NCBI RefSeq assembly: GCF_009831215.1
Contig: NZ_WUTW01000004.1
Location: forward strand, 1-64,000
Direction: 5' to 3'
Length of the DNA stretch: 64,000 nt
From: Actinomadura rayongensis
Lineage (GTDB): Bacteria > Actinomycetota > Actinomycetes > Streptosporangiales > Streptosporangiaceae
This document shows positions 40,233 through 50,679 of this stretch, in pieces. Made by a program: the position numbers and the translations under genes. The notes under the pieces are model-generated. The model saw only the letters and a list, made by a program, of their open reading frames with translations. It did no database searches and had not been told where the DNA came from. Position 1 is the first letter of the stretch; every line of letters starts with the position of its first letter.

Positions 40233-41741
40233 GTGCGCGTCTTCCTCACCGGTGCTTCCGGTTTCGTCGGGTCCCATGCCGTGCGGGCGCTGGTGGAGGC
40301 GGGGCACCGGCCGCGCGCCCTCGTCCGCGACCCCGCCAAGGCCGTCCGGGTGCTCGGGGCGCTCGGCATCGCCGCCAAGGACATCGAGCTGGTGCGCGGC
40401 GACATGCTGGACGCGGCGGCGGTGACCGCCGCGCTGGAGGGCTGCGACGCGGCGATCCACGCCGCCGCCGCGCTCGGCGTGACGGGCCGCGCCCCGGCCG
40501 ATCTCGACGCCGTCAACGTCACCGGGACGCGGAACGTGGTCGGCGGCGCGGTCGCGGCGGGCCTGTCGCCGGTCGTCCACGTGTCGACGGTCGCGGTGTT
40601 CGTGCCGACGTCCGCGCCGGTCATCACGGCCGAGACGCCGCTCGCCGGGGGCCGCACCGGGTACGGCCGGTCCAAGCTCGCCGCCGAGCAGTACGTGCGC
40701 GGGCTGCAAGAGGAGGGCGCGCCCGTCACGATCGTGTACCCCGGCGGGGTGTGCGGGCCGGACCAGCCCACACCGGACGCGCTGATGGAAGGGCTCGCCG
40801 CCGCGCTGCGGGTCGCGTGGCCGCTGACGGCGGGCGGGGTCTCGGTGCTGGACGTCCGCGACCTCGCCGAGGCGCTGGCCCGGACGGTCACCGGCGGCAA
40901 GACCGGCGAGCGGTGGGTGCTCGGCGGGCACTACCTGACGTGGCCGCAGCTGGCCGCGCTGTGCGACGCGGTGACCGGCGTCCGGTCGGTGAAGATCCCG
41001 CTGCCGGGAGCGGTGGTGACGGGCGCGGGCGCGGCGCTGGACGCGGTCCGGCGCGTCCGGCCGGTCCCCTATCCGCTGACGCGCGACGCCGCCGAGTTCA
41101 TGGCGCGGCTCGTCCCGACCGACGACCGGCCCGCGCTGGACGCGCTCGGACTGGAGCTGCGCCCGGTGCGGGAGACGGTCACGGACGCGCTGCGGTTCCT
41201 CGCCGCGTCCGGCCGCCTGGACGCGCGGCACGCCGGACGGCTCGGCGGCGCGCGGCGGCCGACGCTCGTGCAGCGCGGGCTCGGGCCCGCCGTCCGGCGG
41301 ATGGCGGCGGCGCCGTGGTTCCGCAGGGTCGGGCCCAAGGTCGTCCCGCCCGTGGACCGGGCGCTGAACCGGCTCACCGGCGGACGGTTCCTGCTGTCGC
41401 AGGCGATGGTCCCGAGCCTGCTGCTGACGACGCGCGGCGCCGTCACCGGCCAGCCCCGGCGCACCCCGCTGGCCTGCCTGCCCGACGGCGACGGCTGGCT
41501 CGTCGTCGGCTCCAACTTCGGGCGGGCCGCGCATCCGGCGTGGACGGGGAACCTGCTGCGCCACCCGTCCGCCCTCGTGACCTGGCGGGGGCGGACCGTC
41601 CCCGTCACCGCGCGGCTGCTGGACGGCCCCGAACGCGCGGCGGCGTGGCCCCGGCTGGTCGCGGTGTGGCCCGTCTACGACCGGTACGTCGAGTCGTCCG
41701 GACGGACGCTGCGCGTGTTCCGGCTGAGCCCGCGCCGCTAG
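40233..41741 (+). CDS. fusion: NAD(P)-dependent extended SDR + F420-dependent nitroreductase-type domain
   Basis: A 502-residue two-domain protein. Residues 1-330 are an extended SDR: TGASGFVG near the start, the AVNVTGTRN segment and YGRSK (the YxxxK pair) near residue 147. From about 385, LLLTTRGAVTGQPRRTPLACLPDGDGWLVVGSN and HPAWTGNLLRHPSALVTW match the split-barrel deazaflavin(F420)-dependent nitroreductase family (DUF385/Ddn). Each domain usually occurs alone. It may couple NAD(P)- and F420-dependent steps on one substrate (inference). It converges on the VanZ-like gene with stops overlapping by 4 bp. Confidence 0.85.
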   Translation: MRVFLTGASGFVGSHAVRALVEAGHRPRALVRDPAKAVRVLGALGIAAKDIELVRGDMLDAAAVTAALEGCDAAIHAAAALGVTGRAPADLDAVNVTGTRNVVGGAVAAGLSPVVHVSTVAVFVPTSAPVITAETPLAGGRTGYGRSKLAAEQYVRGLQEEGAPVTIVYPGGVCGPDQPTPDALMEGLAAALRVAWPLTAGGVSVLDVRDLAEALARTVTGGKTGERWVLGGHYLTWPQLAALCDAVTGVRSVKIPLPGAVVTGAGAALDAVRRVRPVPYPLTRDAAEFMARLVPTDDRPALDALGLELRPVRETVTDALRFLAASGRLDARHAGRLGGARRPTLVQRGLGPAVRRMAAAPWFRRVGPKVVPPVDRALNRLTGGRFLLSQAMVPSLLLTTRGAVTGQPRRTPLACLPDGDGWLVVGSNFGRAAHPAWTGNLLRHPSALVTWRGRTVPVTARLLDGPERAAAWPRLVAVWPVYDRYVESSGRTLRVFRLSPRR

Positions 41742-42232
41742 CGGCGTCCGCGCAGGGTGCGCGACAGGCGGCGGCCGAGCACGAGGTAGGCGAGCAGCAC
41801 GCCGGCGGTGTTGAGGATGATGTCGTCCACGTCGAAGGCCCGTCCGGTGACCGCGAGGCCCTGCGTGCACTCGATGACGAACGACACGAGCGCGCCGAGG
41901 AACACGAGGCGCAGCGGCCCGCGCAGCCGCACCGACGCGACGGGCGCGAGCACGCCGAGCGGCGCGAGCAGCAGCAGGTTCCCGCCGATCTGGAGCGCCG
42001 CGTCCTTGAACGGACGGTCCCAGTAGAAGCGGAGCGAATGGCCGGGGTCGGTGTTGCCGCCCGCCTGGCCGTGGTCGGCGACCGGCGTGAGCGTCAGCCG
42101 GTACGCCGCATAAGAGAACGCCGCGAGCCCCGCGAGGGCGATCAGCACCGCGACGACGCGCAGTGCCCTGACGTACCACCGGACCGGCTCGCGGGGCTTG
42201 GCCGGCTGCTGGAGTTCGATCGTTCCCGACAC
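41738..42232 (-). CDS. VanZ-like membrane protein
   Basis: A 164-residue protein with four predicted membrane helices. It shows the VanZ pattern: GNLLLLAPLGVL, then SFVIECTQ, then RAFDVDDIILNTAGVLLAY. VanZ proteins are linked to low-level teicoplanin resistance, but most homologues have no proven role. Its stop overlaps that of the convergent SDR fusion gene. Confidence 0.85.
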   Translation of the reverse strand: MSGTIELQQPAKPREPVRWYVRALRVVAVLIALAGLAAFSYAAYRLTLTPVADHGQAGGNTDPGHSLRFYWDRPFKDAALQIGGNLLLLAPLGVLAPVASVRLRGPLRLVFLGALVSFVIECTQGLAVTGRAFDVDDIILNTAGVLLAYLVLGRRLSRTLRGRR

Positions 42233-42242
42233 GCTCGGCTTG

Positions 42243-42282
42243 TCCCCCGCCCCGCGCGGTTCATTCCACGCGGGACGGGGGA
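42243..42282 (-). terminator. GC-rich hairpin terminator after lon
   Basis: A 14-bp inverted repeat with one mismatch (42243-42256 with 42269-42282) and a 12-nt loop begins 12 bp after the lon stop. It has no U-tract, as is usual for actinomycete terminators. Confidence 0.65.
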
Positions 42283-42293
42283 CCGTGGCCGGA

Positions 42294-44690
<2,397 letters not shown>

Positions 44691-44753
44691 GCTCAGCTCC
44701 GTTCTCCGTCCGTGCGGCCCTCCCGGACCGCTCCGGATGACCCGCCCCAGAGG

Positions 44754-44774
44754 GTTGAGTCATACACACTCAAG
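44754..44774 (-). promoter_or_regulatory. HAIR operator (HspR-binding inverted repeat) upstream of lon
   Basis: GTTGAGT-N7-ACTCAAG differs from the HspR consensus CTTGAGT-N7-ACTCAAG at one end base only. It lies 64 bp upstream of the lon start. HspR binding to such repeats controls dnaK, clpB and lon in actinomycetes. No hspR gene is in the window. Confidence 0.88.
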
Positions 44775-44873
44775 AAAACGTAGCCGAGTTTTGTTTCCTC
44801 CCCGCGTTCGCTCTCAGCGATCAGGCGCGGGGACCGTACCCCGGGGAACGCCCGGGGGGCGGGGGCGCTTCCC

Positions 44874-45266
44874 CTAGTCGTTCAGTTCGTGTTCGCCGAA
44901 CAGGGGCGCGTAGCCGGACGGGAGCTGGCTCAGGACGTGGTTCAGCTCGCCGCCCGAGACGGTCGCCGCGACCGTCGAGAGGACGGCGCTCGCGTCCATC
45001 TGGGCCGTCGTGCCCGCCGCGTGCGTGCGTTCGGCGATCCTTCGGCAGAACTCGTCCACGCCGAACGACTCGGGCAGGTCGGGGTCGTCGGCGAGCAGGA
45101 CGTCGTCCAGCGGCTCGGGGAGCTGGGCGGCCAGGTGCGCGGCGCCCTCGGGCGTCATCCGGCTGCGCAGCACCTCCAGCACCGAGACCGTGACGTGCTC
45201 GGCCTCCCGCCGGTCGGTGTACTCCCCGTTCTCCCGCACCGTCTTGATGAACTGGCCGTACTTCAT
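44874..45266 (-). CDS. DUF2267 family protein
   Basis: A 130-residue soluble protein of the DUF2267 type. It starts MKYGQFIKTVREN, then AEHVTVSVLEVLRSRMTPEGAAHLAAQLP and a GVDEFCRRIAERT segment. The family is common in actinobacteria and cyanobacteria near stress or membrane genes and has no defined function. A GGAGAGGGAGGG leader precedes the ATG. It lies upstream of lon on the same strand, beyond the lon promoter, and diverges from gadB. Confidence 0.82.
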   Translation of the reverse strand: MKYGQFIKTVRENGEYTDRREAEHVTVSVLEVLRSRMTPEGAAHLAAQLPEPLDDVLLADDPDLPESFGVDEFCRRIAERTHAAGTTAQMDASAVLSTVAATVSGGELNHVLSQLPSGYAPLFGEHELND

Positions 45267-45410
45267 GTCGTCCCTCCCTCTCCGGAGAGCCTCCGCTACC
45301 CGCCGCGCCGCCCGGTGAACCCCGCCGCCGGTTCTTTACGCGCATGGGGGATTCTGGACGGAACGTCCGGCGGAAGGATCACCGGAGACCGCCGGAGACG
45401 AGGAGGCGTG

Positions 45411-46784
45411 ATGCCGCTCCACCGTGTGGCGACCGGGACGTCCGGGGCCGACGACGTGTTCACCGCGCCGCTGGCCGAGCAACCCCTGCCGAAGTCGCGC
45501 ATTCCCGACGATCCGAGCGACCCGAAGGTCGTCTACGACCTGCTGCGCTCCGAACTGCTGCTGGACGGCAACTCCGCGCAGAACCTCGCCACCTTCTGCA
45601 CCACCTACAACGGCGACGAGGTCAAGCGGCTCATGGCCGACGCCCTCGACAAGAACATGGTGGACAAGGACGAGTATCCGCAGACCGCCGAGATCGAGCG
45701 GCGGTGCGTCCGGATCCTCGCCGACCTGTGGAACGCGCCCGGCGGGCCGGACACGATGGGCTGCTCCACCACCGGGTCCAGCGAGGCCGCCATGCTCGGC
45801 GGGCTCGCGCTGAAGTGGCGGTGGCGCAAGGCGCGGGAGGCGGCCGGGAAGCCCGCCGACAAGCCCAACCTCGTCTGCGGGCCGGTGCAGGTGTGCTGGG
45901 AGAAGTTCGCGCGGTACTTCGACGTGGAGCTGCGGCAGATCCCGCTGGAGCCGGGCGCGACGGGCATCCGCCCGCACCAGCTCGCGCACTACGTGGACGA
46001 GAACACGATCGGCGTCGTCGCGATCCTCGGCGTCACGTTCACCTGCGACTACGAGCCGGTCGCGGAGATCGCCGGGGCGCTGGACGCGATCCAGGCCAAC
46101 ACCGGGCTGGACGTGCCGATCCACGTGGACGCGGCGAGCGGCGGGTTCGTGGCGCCGTTCGTCCGGCCCGACCTCGTCTGGGACTTCCGGCTGGACCGGG
46201 TCGCGTCGATCAACTCGTCCGGGCACAAGTACGGGCTCGCGCCGCTCACCTGCGGGTGGGCCGTCTGGCGGGCGGCGGACCTGCTGCCCGAGGAGCTGAT
46301 CTTCCGGGTGGACTACCTCGGCGGCGAGATGCCCACGTTCGCGCTGAACTTCTCCCGGCCGGGCGGCGAGGTCATCGCGCAGTACTTCAACCTGCTGCGC
46401 CTCGGCCGGGAGGGGTACCGGCGCGTCCAGCAGAGCTGCATGGACACCGCGCAGTACCTCGCCGGGCGGCTGCGCGACATGAAGGTGTTCGAGCTGCTGT
46501 ACGACGGGTCGTCCGCGCTGCCCGCCGTCTGCTACACGCTGCACGGCGACCCCGGGTTCACGCTCTACGACATCACCGAGCAGCTTCGGACGCGGGGCTG
46601 GCAGGTGCCGTCGTATCCGCTGCCCGCCGGGCGGAGTTCGACGGTCGTGCAGCGGGTGCTCGTCCGGCACGGCATCAGCCGGGACGAGATCTCGCTGCTC
46701 GCCGACGACATCGAGGCCGTCCTGGCGAAGCTGCGCGCGGGCGGCGGACGGGGCGGGCCGCAGGAGCCGTCCTTCCACCACTGA
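45411..46784 (+). CDS. gadB: glutamate decarboxylase
   Basis: A 457-residue PLP enzyme converting glutamate to GABA and CO2 while consuming a proton, as in acid resistance. STTGSSEAAMLGGLALKWRWR, the HVDAASGGF cofactor motif and the PLP-binding lysine in SINSSGHKYGL identify it clearly; length is usual for GAD. The ATG at 45411 follows GAGGAGG. No glutamate/GABA antiporter is adjacent; the next gene is a convergent MFS transporter 4 bp away. Confidence 0.95.
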   Translation: MPLHRVATGTSGADDVFTAPLAEQPLPKSRIPDDPSDPKVVYDLLRSELLLDGNSAQNLATFCTTYNGDEVKRLMADALDKNMVDKDEYPQTAEIERRCVRILADLWNAPGGPDTMGCSTTGSSEAAMLGGLALKWRWRKAREAAGKPADKPNLVCGPVQVCWEKFARYFDVELRQIPLEPGATGIRPHQLAHYVDENTIGVVAILGVTFTCDYEPVAEIAGALDAIQANTGLDVPIHVDAASGGFVAPFVRPDLVWDFRLDRVASINSSGHKYGLAPLTCGWAVWRAADLLPEELIFRVDYLGGEMPTFALNFSRPGGEVIAQYFNLLRLGREGYRRVQQSCMDTAQYLAGRLRDMKVFELLYDGSSALPAVCYTLHGDPGFTLYDITEQLRTRGWQVPSYPLPAGRSSTVVQRVLVRHGISRDEISLLADDIEAVLAKLRAGGGRGGPQEPSFHH

Positions 46785-46788
46785 CCGG

Positions 46789-48048
46789 TCAGCCGGCGAC
46801 CGCCAGATCGGCGGCGGGCCCGAGCGCGGCCCGGTCCCGCTCGGGCCGGACCAGCGCCCCGGCCAGCAGCCCGCCCGCGACCAGCAGGACGGCGGCCAGG
46901 TCGAACGCGTGCCCGAAGCCCTCCGCCGCATCGGGCGCGCCCTCGACCAGCGCCCCGGTCACCGCCGGGCCGAACGCGCCCGCCGTGGACGCCAGCGCGA
47001 TGACCGCGCCGAGCAGCGGCGCCCGCTGCCGCACCGGCGCGATCTCGGCCAGCGCGGTCTGGGTGAGCGTGATGAACGTGTGGGCGCCCGCGAACGCGAC
47101 GAGCAGCACGAGGACGAGCGCGGCCGTCCCCTCGACGCGGGTGAGCAGCGCGACCGCCAGCCCGGACGCCGCGATCGCCGACCCGCCGACCACGCCGCGC
47201 GCGATCCGGCTCGGCGCGCCCGCATGCAGCATTTTTCGCGACGCGACGGCGACGCCGAGCACCAGCGCGATCGACCCGGCCTGTGCGACCGCCGCGACCA
47301 TGCTCGCCCGGCCCAGCGAATGGCCGTGGACGCGCTGGAGGTACTGCGGCAGCCACGTCGTCGCGACCGCGAGCATCCAGTACGCGGCGAAGCACGCGGC
47401 CAGCGCGGCGAGGACGCTGCCCCGGCCGAGCAGCCGCAGGTAGGGGACGGCGCGGGCGTCGGCCTCGGGGGCGCGGGCCGCGTGCGGGCCGTCCGCGCCG
47501 AACCGCAGCCACGCGACCGTCCAGGCCAGGCCGAGGACGCCGGTCAGCGCGAACGCCGACCGCCACCCCCACTGGCCGATCGTCAGCGCGAGGACGGGCG
47601 CGCCGACCGCGACGCCCGCCGCCGCGCCGATCGGCAGCATCGCGCCCGGGACGGCGCGCTCGCGGTCGGGGAACCAGCCGAACGCGGTGTGGTTGGCCAG
47701 CGGGAACGCCGGCCCCTCGGCCGCGCCGAGCACGACGCGCGTCGCGACCAGGGCCGCGAATCCCGCCGCCGGGAGCGCCGCCACGAGCTGCGCGCCGCTC
47801 CACAGCAGGACCAGCGCGGCGAGCAGGCCGCGCGCCGGGACGCGGTCGGCGAGGAACCCGACGATCCCGCCGGACACGCTGAACAGCAGGTAGAACGCGC
47901 TGCCGACCGTCCCGAACGCGGTGTCGCCGAGGCGCAGGTCGGCCTGGATGTCCCTGCCCGCCAGGCCGAGGACGGCCTTGTCGGCGAAGTTCACCACCAT
48001 GAACAGGAACAGGAGCCAGACGATCGTCCAGGGACGCCGTGCCGTCAT
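46789..48048 (-). CDS. MFS transporter
   Basis: A 419-residue twelve-helix major facilitator. The motif between helices 2 and 3 reads GFLADRVPARGLL, and helix 4 has TRVVLGAAEGPAFPLAN, a pattern of the anion:cation symporter-like branch. ATG at 48048 has GGGGGG 5 nt upstream; a GTG two codons earlier is less likely. It converges on gadB. The substrate (perhaps an organic anion) is inferred only from family. Confidence 0.88.
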   Translation of the reverse strand: MTARRPWTIVWLLFLFMVVNFADKAVLGLAGRDIQADLRLGDTAFGTVGSAFYLLFSVSGGIVGFLADRVPARGLLAALVLLWSGAQLVAALPAAGFAALVATRVVLGAAEGPAFPLANHTAFGWFPDRERAVPGAMLPIGAAAGVAVGAPVLALTIGQWGWRSAFALTGVLGLAWTVAWLRFGADGPHAARAPEADARAVPYLRLLGRGSVLAALAACFAAYWMLAVATTWLPQYLQRVHGHSLGRASMVAAVAQAGSIALVLGVAVASRKMLHAGAPSRIARGVVGGSAIAASGLAVALLTRVEGTAALVLVLLVAFAGAHTFITLTQTALAEIAPVRQRAPLLGAVIALASTAGAFGPAVTGALVEGAPDAAEGFGHAFDLAAVLLVAGGLLAGALVRPERDRAALGPAADLAVAG

Positions 48049-48066
48049 GGACACCCCCCGTGGCCG

Positions 48067-48326
48067 ATCGTGACGCTGCGTGAGCGTCCACCTTCGCGGG
48101 CGGGTGGGCGCCGCCGCAAGACCCCCGGACGTCTTGTGGCTTGACGGCGACTCCTCGGTGGCGTTTCCCGGCCGGTTTTCTGGCGCTCCCGGTCGGGCGC
48201 CCGTCCCGGCGGCGGACCCGGCGTCCGGCGGCCCACGCGCCCCGGGCGTCCCGCCAACTTCTTCCTTGACCTGGGTTTACGCCCGCGATGACGGCGGGTA
48301 CCTTCCGCATGGAAATCGTGACGCTG
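48067..48326 (+). repeat. pair of 12-bp direct repeats (ATCGTGACGCTG)
   Basis: ATCGTGACGCTG occurs at 48067-48078 and 48315-48326. Each is followed, after one differing base, by GTGA. The first copy lies 19 bp before the MFS start, the second just after the rightward promoter candidate. They might be sites for one regulator. Confidence 0.35.
48276..48304 (+). promoter_or_regulatory. promoter candidate (TTTACG-N17-TACCTT)
   Basis: A -35-like TTTACG (48276-48281) and -10-like TACCTT (48299-48304) at 17-nt spacing point into the gene-poor stretch, giving an 80-90-nt leader before the ORF at 48395. Confidence 0.35.
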
Positions 48327-48394
48327 GGTGACGGTCAACGTCGAGGTCCGGTCAAGGGGACTTCGCCTGATCCCACCGGAGAAAGGGGGTTTCG

Positions 48395-48865
48395 ATGCCG
48401 TTCACTCGCGGGGGCGACGCCCCTGCCGGCAGCGTCGCCGTTCCGGGCGCACGATCGTCCGGTTCCGTCCCGGCGGCCGAGGACGTCCCCGACGGGCCGT
48501 CCCGCGACGCGCACCGGCCCCCTTGCCCTCCGGTGCGCGTCGCGGCGACGGTCGCCGGGTGCACACCTCGGGTCCTCGGCCGTCCAGGACGCGCACCGGC
48601 GAGCACCCGACGGCCCTCGACCGGCCCGCCGCCGCGCGTGCGCGGAGCGGCGGCGGGCCGCTCCAGTCCCGCCCCAGTCCCGCACCGGCCCCGGGGTCGC
48701 GGCGCCGTGCGCCCCCGCGGCACCGTGACCAGCCGGGCCGGCGGCGCAGGCGAAGCGCAGCGCCGCCCGCCGGTCCGGCCTCCTCGCCTCCGGCGGCGGC
48801 ACGCCCGCCCCGGCCCGCCCCCGACCCCGTCCGGCGCGCCCCGCGCCCCGGACGCGAGGGGGTGA
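48395..48865 (+). CDS. doubtful small Pro/Arg/Ala-rich protein
   Basis: A 156-codon frame whose ATG follows AAAGGGGG with 5-nt spacing, close to an ideal ribosome site, and has a promoter candidate upstream. Against it: the sequence is low-complexity, rich in Pro, Arg and Ala, without hydrophobic core or motif. Its third-position GC (about 85% by hand count) is lower than in neighbouring genes. It may be a decayed gene or chance. Confidence 0.25.
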   Translation: MPFTRGGDAPAGSVAVPGARSSGSVPAAEDVPDGPSRDAHRPPCPPVRVAATVAGCTPRVLGRPGRAPASTRRPSTGPPPRVRGAAAGRSSPAPVPHRPRGRGAVRPRGTVTSRAGGAGEAQRRPPVRPPRLRRRHARPGPPPTPSGAPRAPDARG

Positions 48866-48973
48866 GGCCCCGGACAGACCATCCGGCGCACGCCGGCGCG
48901 GCCCCGGGCGTCCGGTTCACGTCCCGACCCCCGTCCCGGACGGCCCGCGGCCCCAGTGGAGAGACACTGCCCA

Positions 48974-49010
48974 CCCGTCCCGGGCGGCATCGATGACCGC
49001 CCGGGACGGG
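48974..49010 (-). terminator. perfect 14-bp hairpin terminator
   Basis: CCCGTCCCGGGCGG (48974-48987) pairs perfectly with 48997-49010 across a 9-nt loop, 87 bp past the stop of the leftward GNAT gene. It is the probable end of the 50347-49097 operon; no U-tract. Confidence 0.65.
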
Positions 49011-49096
49011 CCGCGCCCCACCCACGCGGGCGCGGGCGTGGCGGCGGGCGGGTTGTGTCCGCCCGGTCGCGCGTGTGCGTCGGCCGGTGGGGCGGG

Positions 49097-49597
49097 TCAG
49101 AGGGGACGGGCCCAGAACTGCCCGTGGATCTCGTCGCCGAAGCGGCGGGCCGGCGGGTCCTCGCTCGTCAGGCGGAAGCCCGCGCGCTCGTAGAGGCGGA
49201 TCGCGGCGCGCTGCAGGACCGTCGTCCACAGCGTGATCTCCCGGTACCCGGCCTCCCGGGCGAAGGTCACGCACGCGTCGATCAGCGCGGTGCCGACGCC
49301 GGCGCCGCGCGCGAACGGTTCCACGTGCAGGATGCGGAGCTGCGCGACGTCGCCCTCGCGGGGCGAGCAGAAGATCGCGCCCGCGCGTTCGCCGTCGAGT
49401 TCGGCGATCCAGCCGTTGGAGCGCGCCGGGTCCCGGTTCAGCACATAGGCGGACAGGACGCCCGCCACATGCGCCTCGTACGTCTCGTCCCAGTTGCACT
49501 CGGCCGCGTAGAGGGCGCCGTTGCGGGAGATCACCCAGCCGAGGTCGCCGGGCGCCAGGGCGCGCAGGCGCAGCCCCGGCGGAGCCTGCGCCGTCAC
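49097..49597 (-). CDS. GNAT-family N-acetyltransferase
   Basis: A 166-residue acetyl-CoA-dependent acetyltransferase. The acetyl-CoA loop lies in LRILHVEPFARGAGVGTALIDA (V-x-P-x-x-R-G-x-G-x-G) and the C-terminal motif in RAAIRLYERAGFR. The GTG at 49597 overlaps the stop of the preceding DUF3817 gene (GTGA), which fixes the start and shows coupling. Substrate unknown. A strong hairpin follows downstream. Confidence 0.88.
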   Translation of the reverse strand: MTAQAPPGLRLRALAPGDLGWVISRNGALYAAECNWDETYEAHVAGVLSAYVLNRDPARSNGWIAELDGERAGAIFCSPREGDVAQLRILHVEPFARGAGVGTALIDACVTFAREAGYREITLWTTVLQRAAIRLYERAGFRLTSEDPPARRFGDEIHGQFWARPL

Positions 49598-49932
49598 GCC
49601 TGGACCGGCGCGGACGCGGCCTCGTTCCCGGCGGCCAGCTCGGCGCGCGCCGCGCCGACGATCTTGTGCTCGATGTAGAACGCGAGGAACGGGATCAGGC
49701 CCGCCGTGACCATCAGCGCCATCCGCGGCAGCGGCCACGAGAACCGCCGCCACAGGTCGTACGCCATGACGAGGTAGACGATGTAGAGGATGCCGTGGAT
49801 CGGCGAGATGATCCCCGACGGCGTCGCGTTGCCGCCGATGTAGCGGATCGGCATCGCCACGAAGACGAGGAGCAGCAGCATCACGCCCACCGTGAAGGCG
49901 AGGGCGCGGTAGCGGGTGACGGCCGCTTCCAC
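49594..49932 (-). CDS. DUF3817 small membrane protein
   Basis: A 112-residue protein with three predicted membrane helices. SPIHGILYIVYLVMAYDL and the run before EHKIV are typical of DUF3817, an uncharacterised actinobacterial integral membrane family. GTG start with AAAGGTG upstream. It lies between the larger membrane protein at 50347 and GNAT, all in one leftward unit. Confidence 0.82.
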   Translation of the reverse strand: MEAAVTRYRALAFTVGVMLLLLVFVAMPIRYIGGNATPSGIISPIHGILYIVYLVMAYDLWRRFSWPLPRMALMVTAGLIPFLAFYIEHKIVGAARAELAAGNEAASAPVQA

Positions 49933-49981
49933 AGGTTCACACCTTTCTCGACGCGCCCGGCGCGCGGGCGGCCACGACCGG

Positions 49982-50347
49982 TCAGGCGCGCTTGCCCTGC
50001 GCGTTGAGCCGGGCCAGATAGCGGTTGTAGGCGGCGAGCGCGGGGTCCTCTTCCTCCTGCCGCCGGATGATCTCCCGGGTCACCTTCGCCTCGGCGGGCT
50101 CCTCGATCGGCTCGGCCGACGGGGGCTTCACGCCGTTCAGCTCGTCCCGGATCATCTTGATCCACATCACCACGACGAAGACCGAGAACACCGGCCACTC
50201 GAACGTGTACGCCCAGCTCCGGTCGTTGCCGCCCGTCGCCCGCTCGAACTGCCACCAGCCGAAGAACAGGAACGAGAAGAACAGCACGACGGCGATGGCA
50301 TGGAGACCGAGCCAGCCGGGGGTGAGGAACCTGCGCACGTCACCCAC
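49982..50347 (-). CDS. small two-helix membrane protein
   Basis: A 121-residue protein with two membrane helices (about 13-31 and 50-62), a FFGWWQFERA turn between them and a charged cytoplasmic tail (KPPSAEPIEEP, then RRQEEEDPALAAYNRYLARL). The same type of protein is commonly found next to DUF3817 genes in actinobacteria. GTG start. Function unknown; association with DUF3817 suggests a shared membrane complex (inference). Confidence 0.75.
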   Translation of the reverse strand: MGDVRRFLTPGWLGLHAIAVVLFFSFLFFGWWQFERATGGNDRSWAYTFEWPVFSVFVVVMWIKMIRDELNGVKPPSAEPIEEPAEAKVTREIIRRQEEEDPALAAYNRYLARLNAQGKRA

Positions 50348-50397
50348 CGTACCCCCGCCCCCACCGAGCCCGCGCCCGCCCCCGCACTACCGCGTCT

Positions 50398-50598
50398 CCC
50401 GAACGTCGCGGGCACGCAGCCGACTCCACCGCGCGCACTCCCCAGCACGTGCGCGAGCCGACCGACGGTCCGGGCGACGGCGAGCCCGCGCCGCGGACGA
50501 GGCCGAGCGGGCACCCGCCGCGCGTCGCCGGACCGGTACACGGCGTGCCCGAGGCCGGGGATTCGCTTGCCCGCGCAGAGCCGTCCGGCGAGTCGTCG
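50398..50598 (-). pseudogene. citrate synthase-like C-terminal remnant
   Basis: The minus strand encodes, in one frame, RLCAGKRIPGLGHAVYRSGD (50524-50583), the hallmark citrate-synthase loop (G-F/L-G-H-x-V/L-Y-x-x-G-D-P-R). Sixteen residues later comes LAVARTVGRLAHVL, like the C-terminal FxxxRTxGxxAH segment. About 100 residues that normally separate these are missing, DPR has become DAR, and there is no start: upstream the frame runs antisense into the SWIM gene. It appears to be a decayed, internally deleted fragment. The rest of the 50348-50679 gap holds only the SWIM gene's promoter. Confidence 0.6.
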
Positions 50599-50666
50599 CG
50601 CGCTGCCCGGACGGGCTGGCGCTGGCGTTTCCTGAGCAACTCGCCTGATTTGTCGGTCGTCTCCCC

Positions 50667-50672
50667 TACGGT
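50667..50672 (+). promoter_or_regulatory. -10 element for leaderless SWIM-gene transcript
   Basis: TACGGT ends 7 nt before the ATG at 50680; CTGATT lies 16 nt further upstream as a poor -35. No ribosome site is seen. Confidence 0.42.
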
Positions 50673-50679
50673 GACGGGC

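Larger units (their letters stand above)
48049..49096. other. about 1-kb stretch without a convincing gene
   Basis: Between the MFS and GNAT genes several frames stay open on both strands, as expected at this GC content, but none gives a recognisable protein. It holds a 12-bp direct repeat, a promoter candidate, one low-complexity ORF with a good ribosome site, and a strong hairpin near the right end. The segment from about 48866 to 48973 shows nothing further. Confidence 0.6.
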
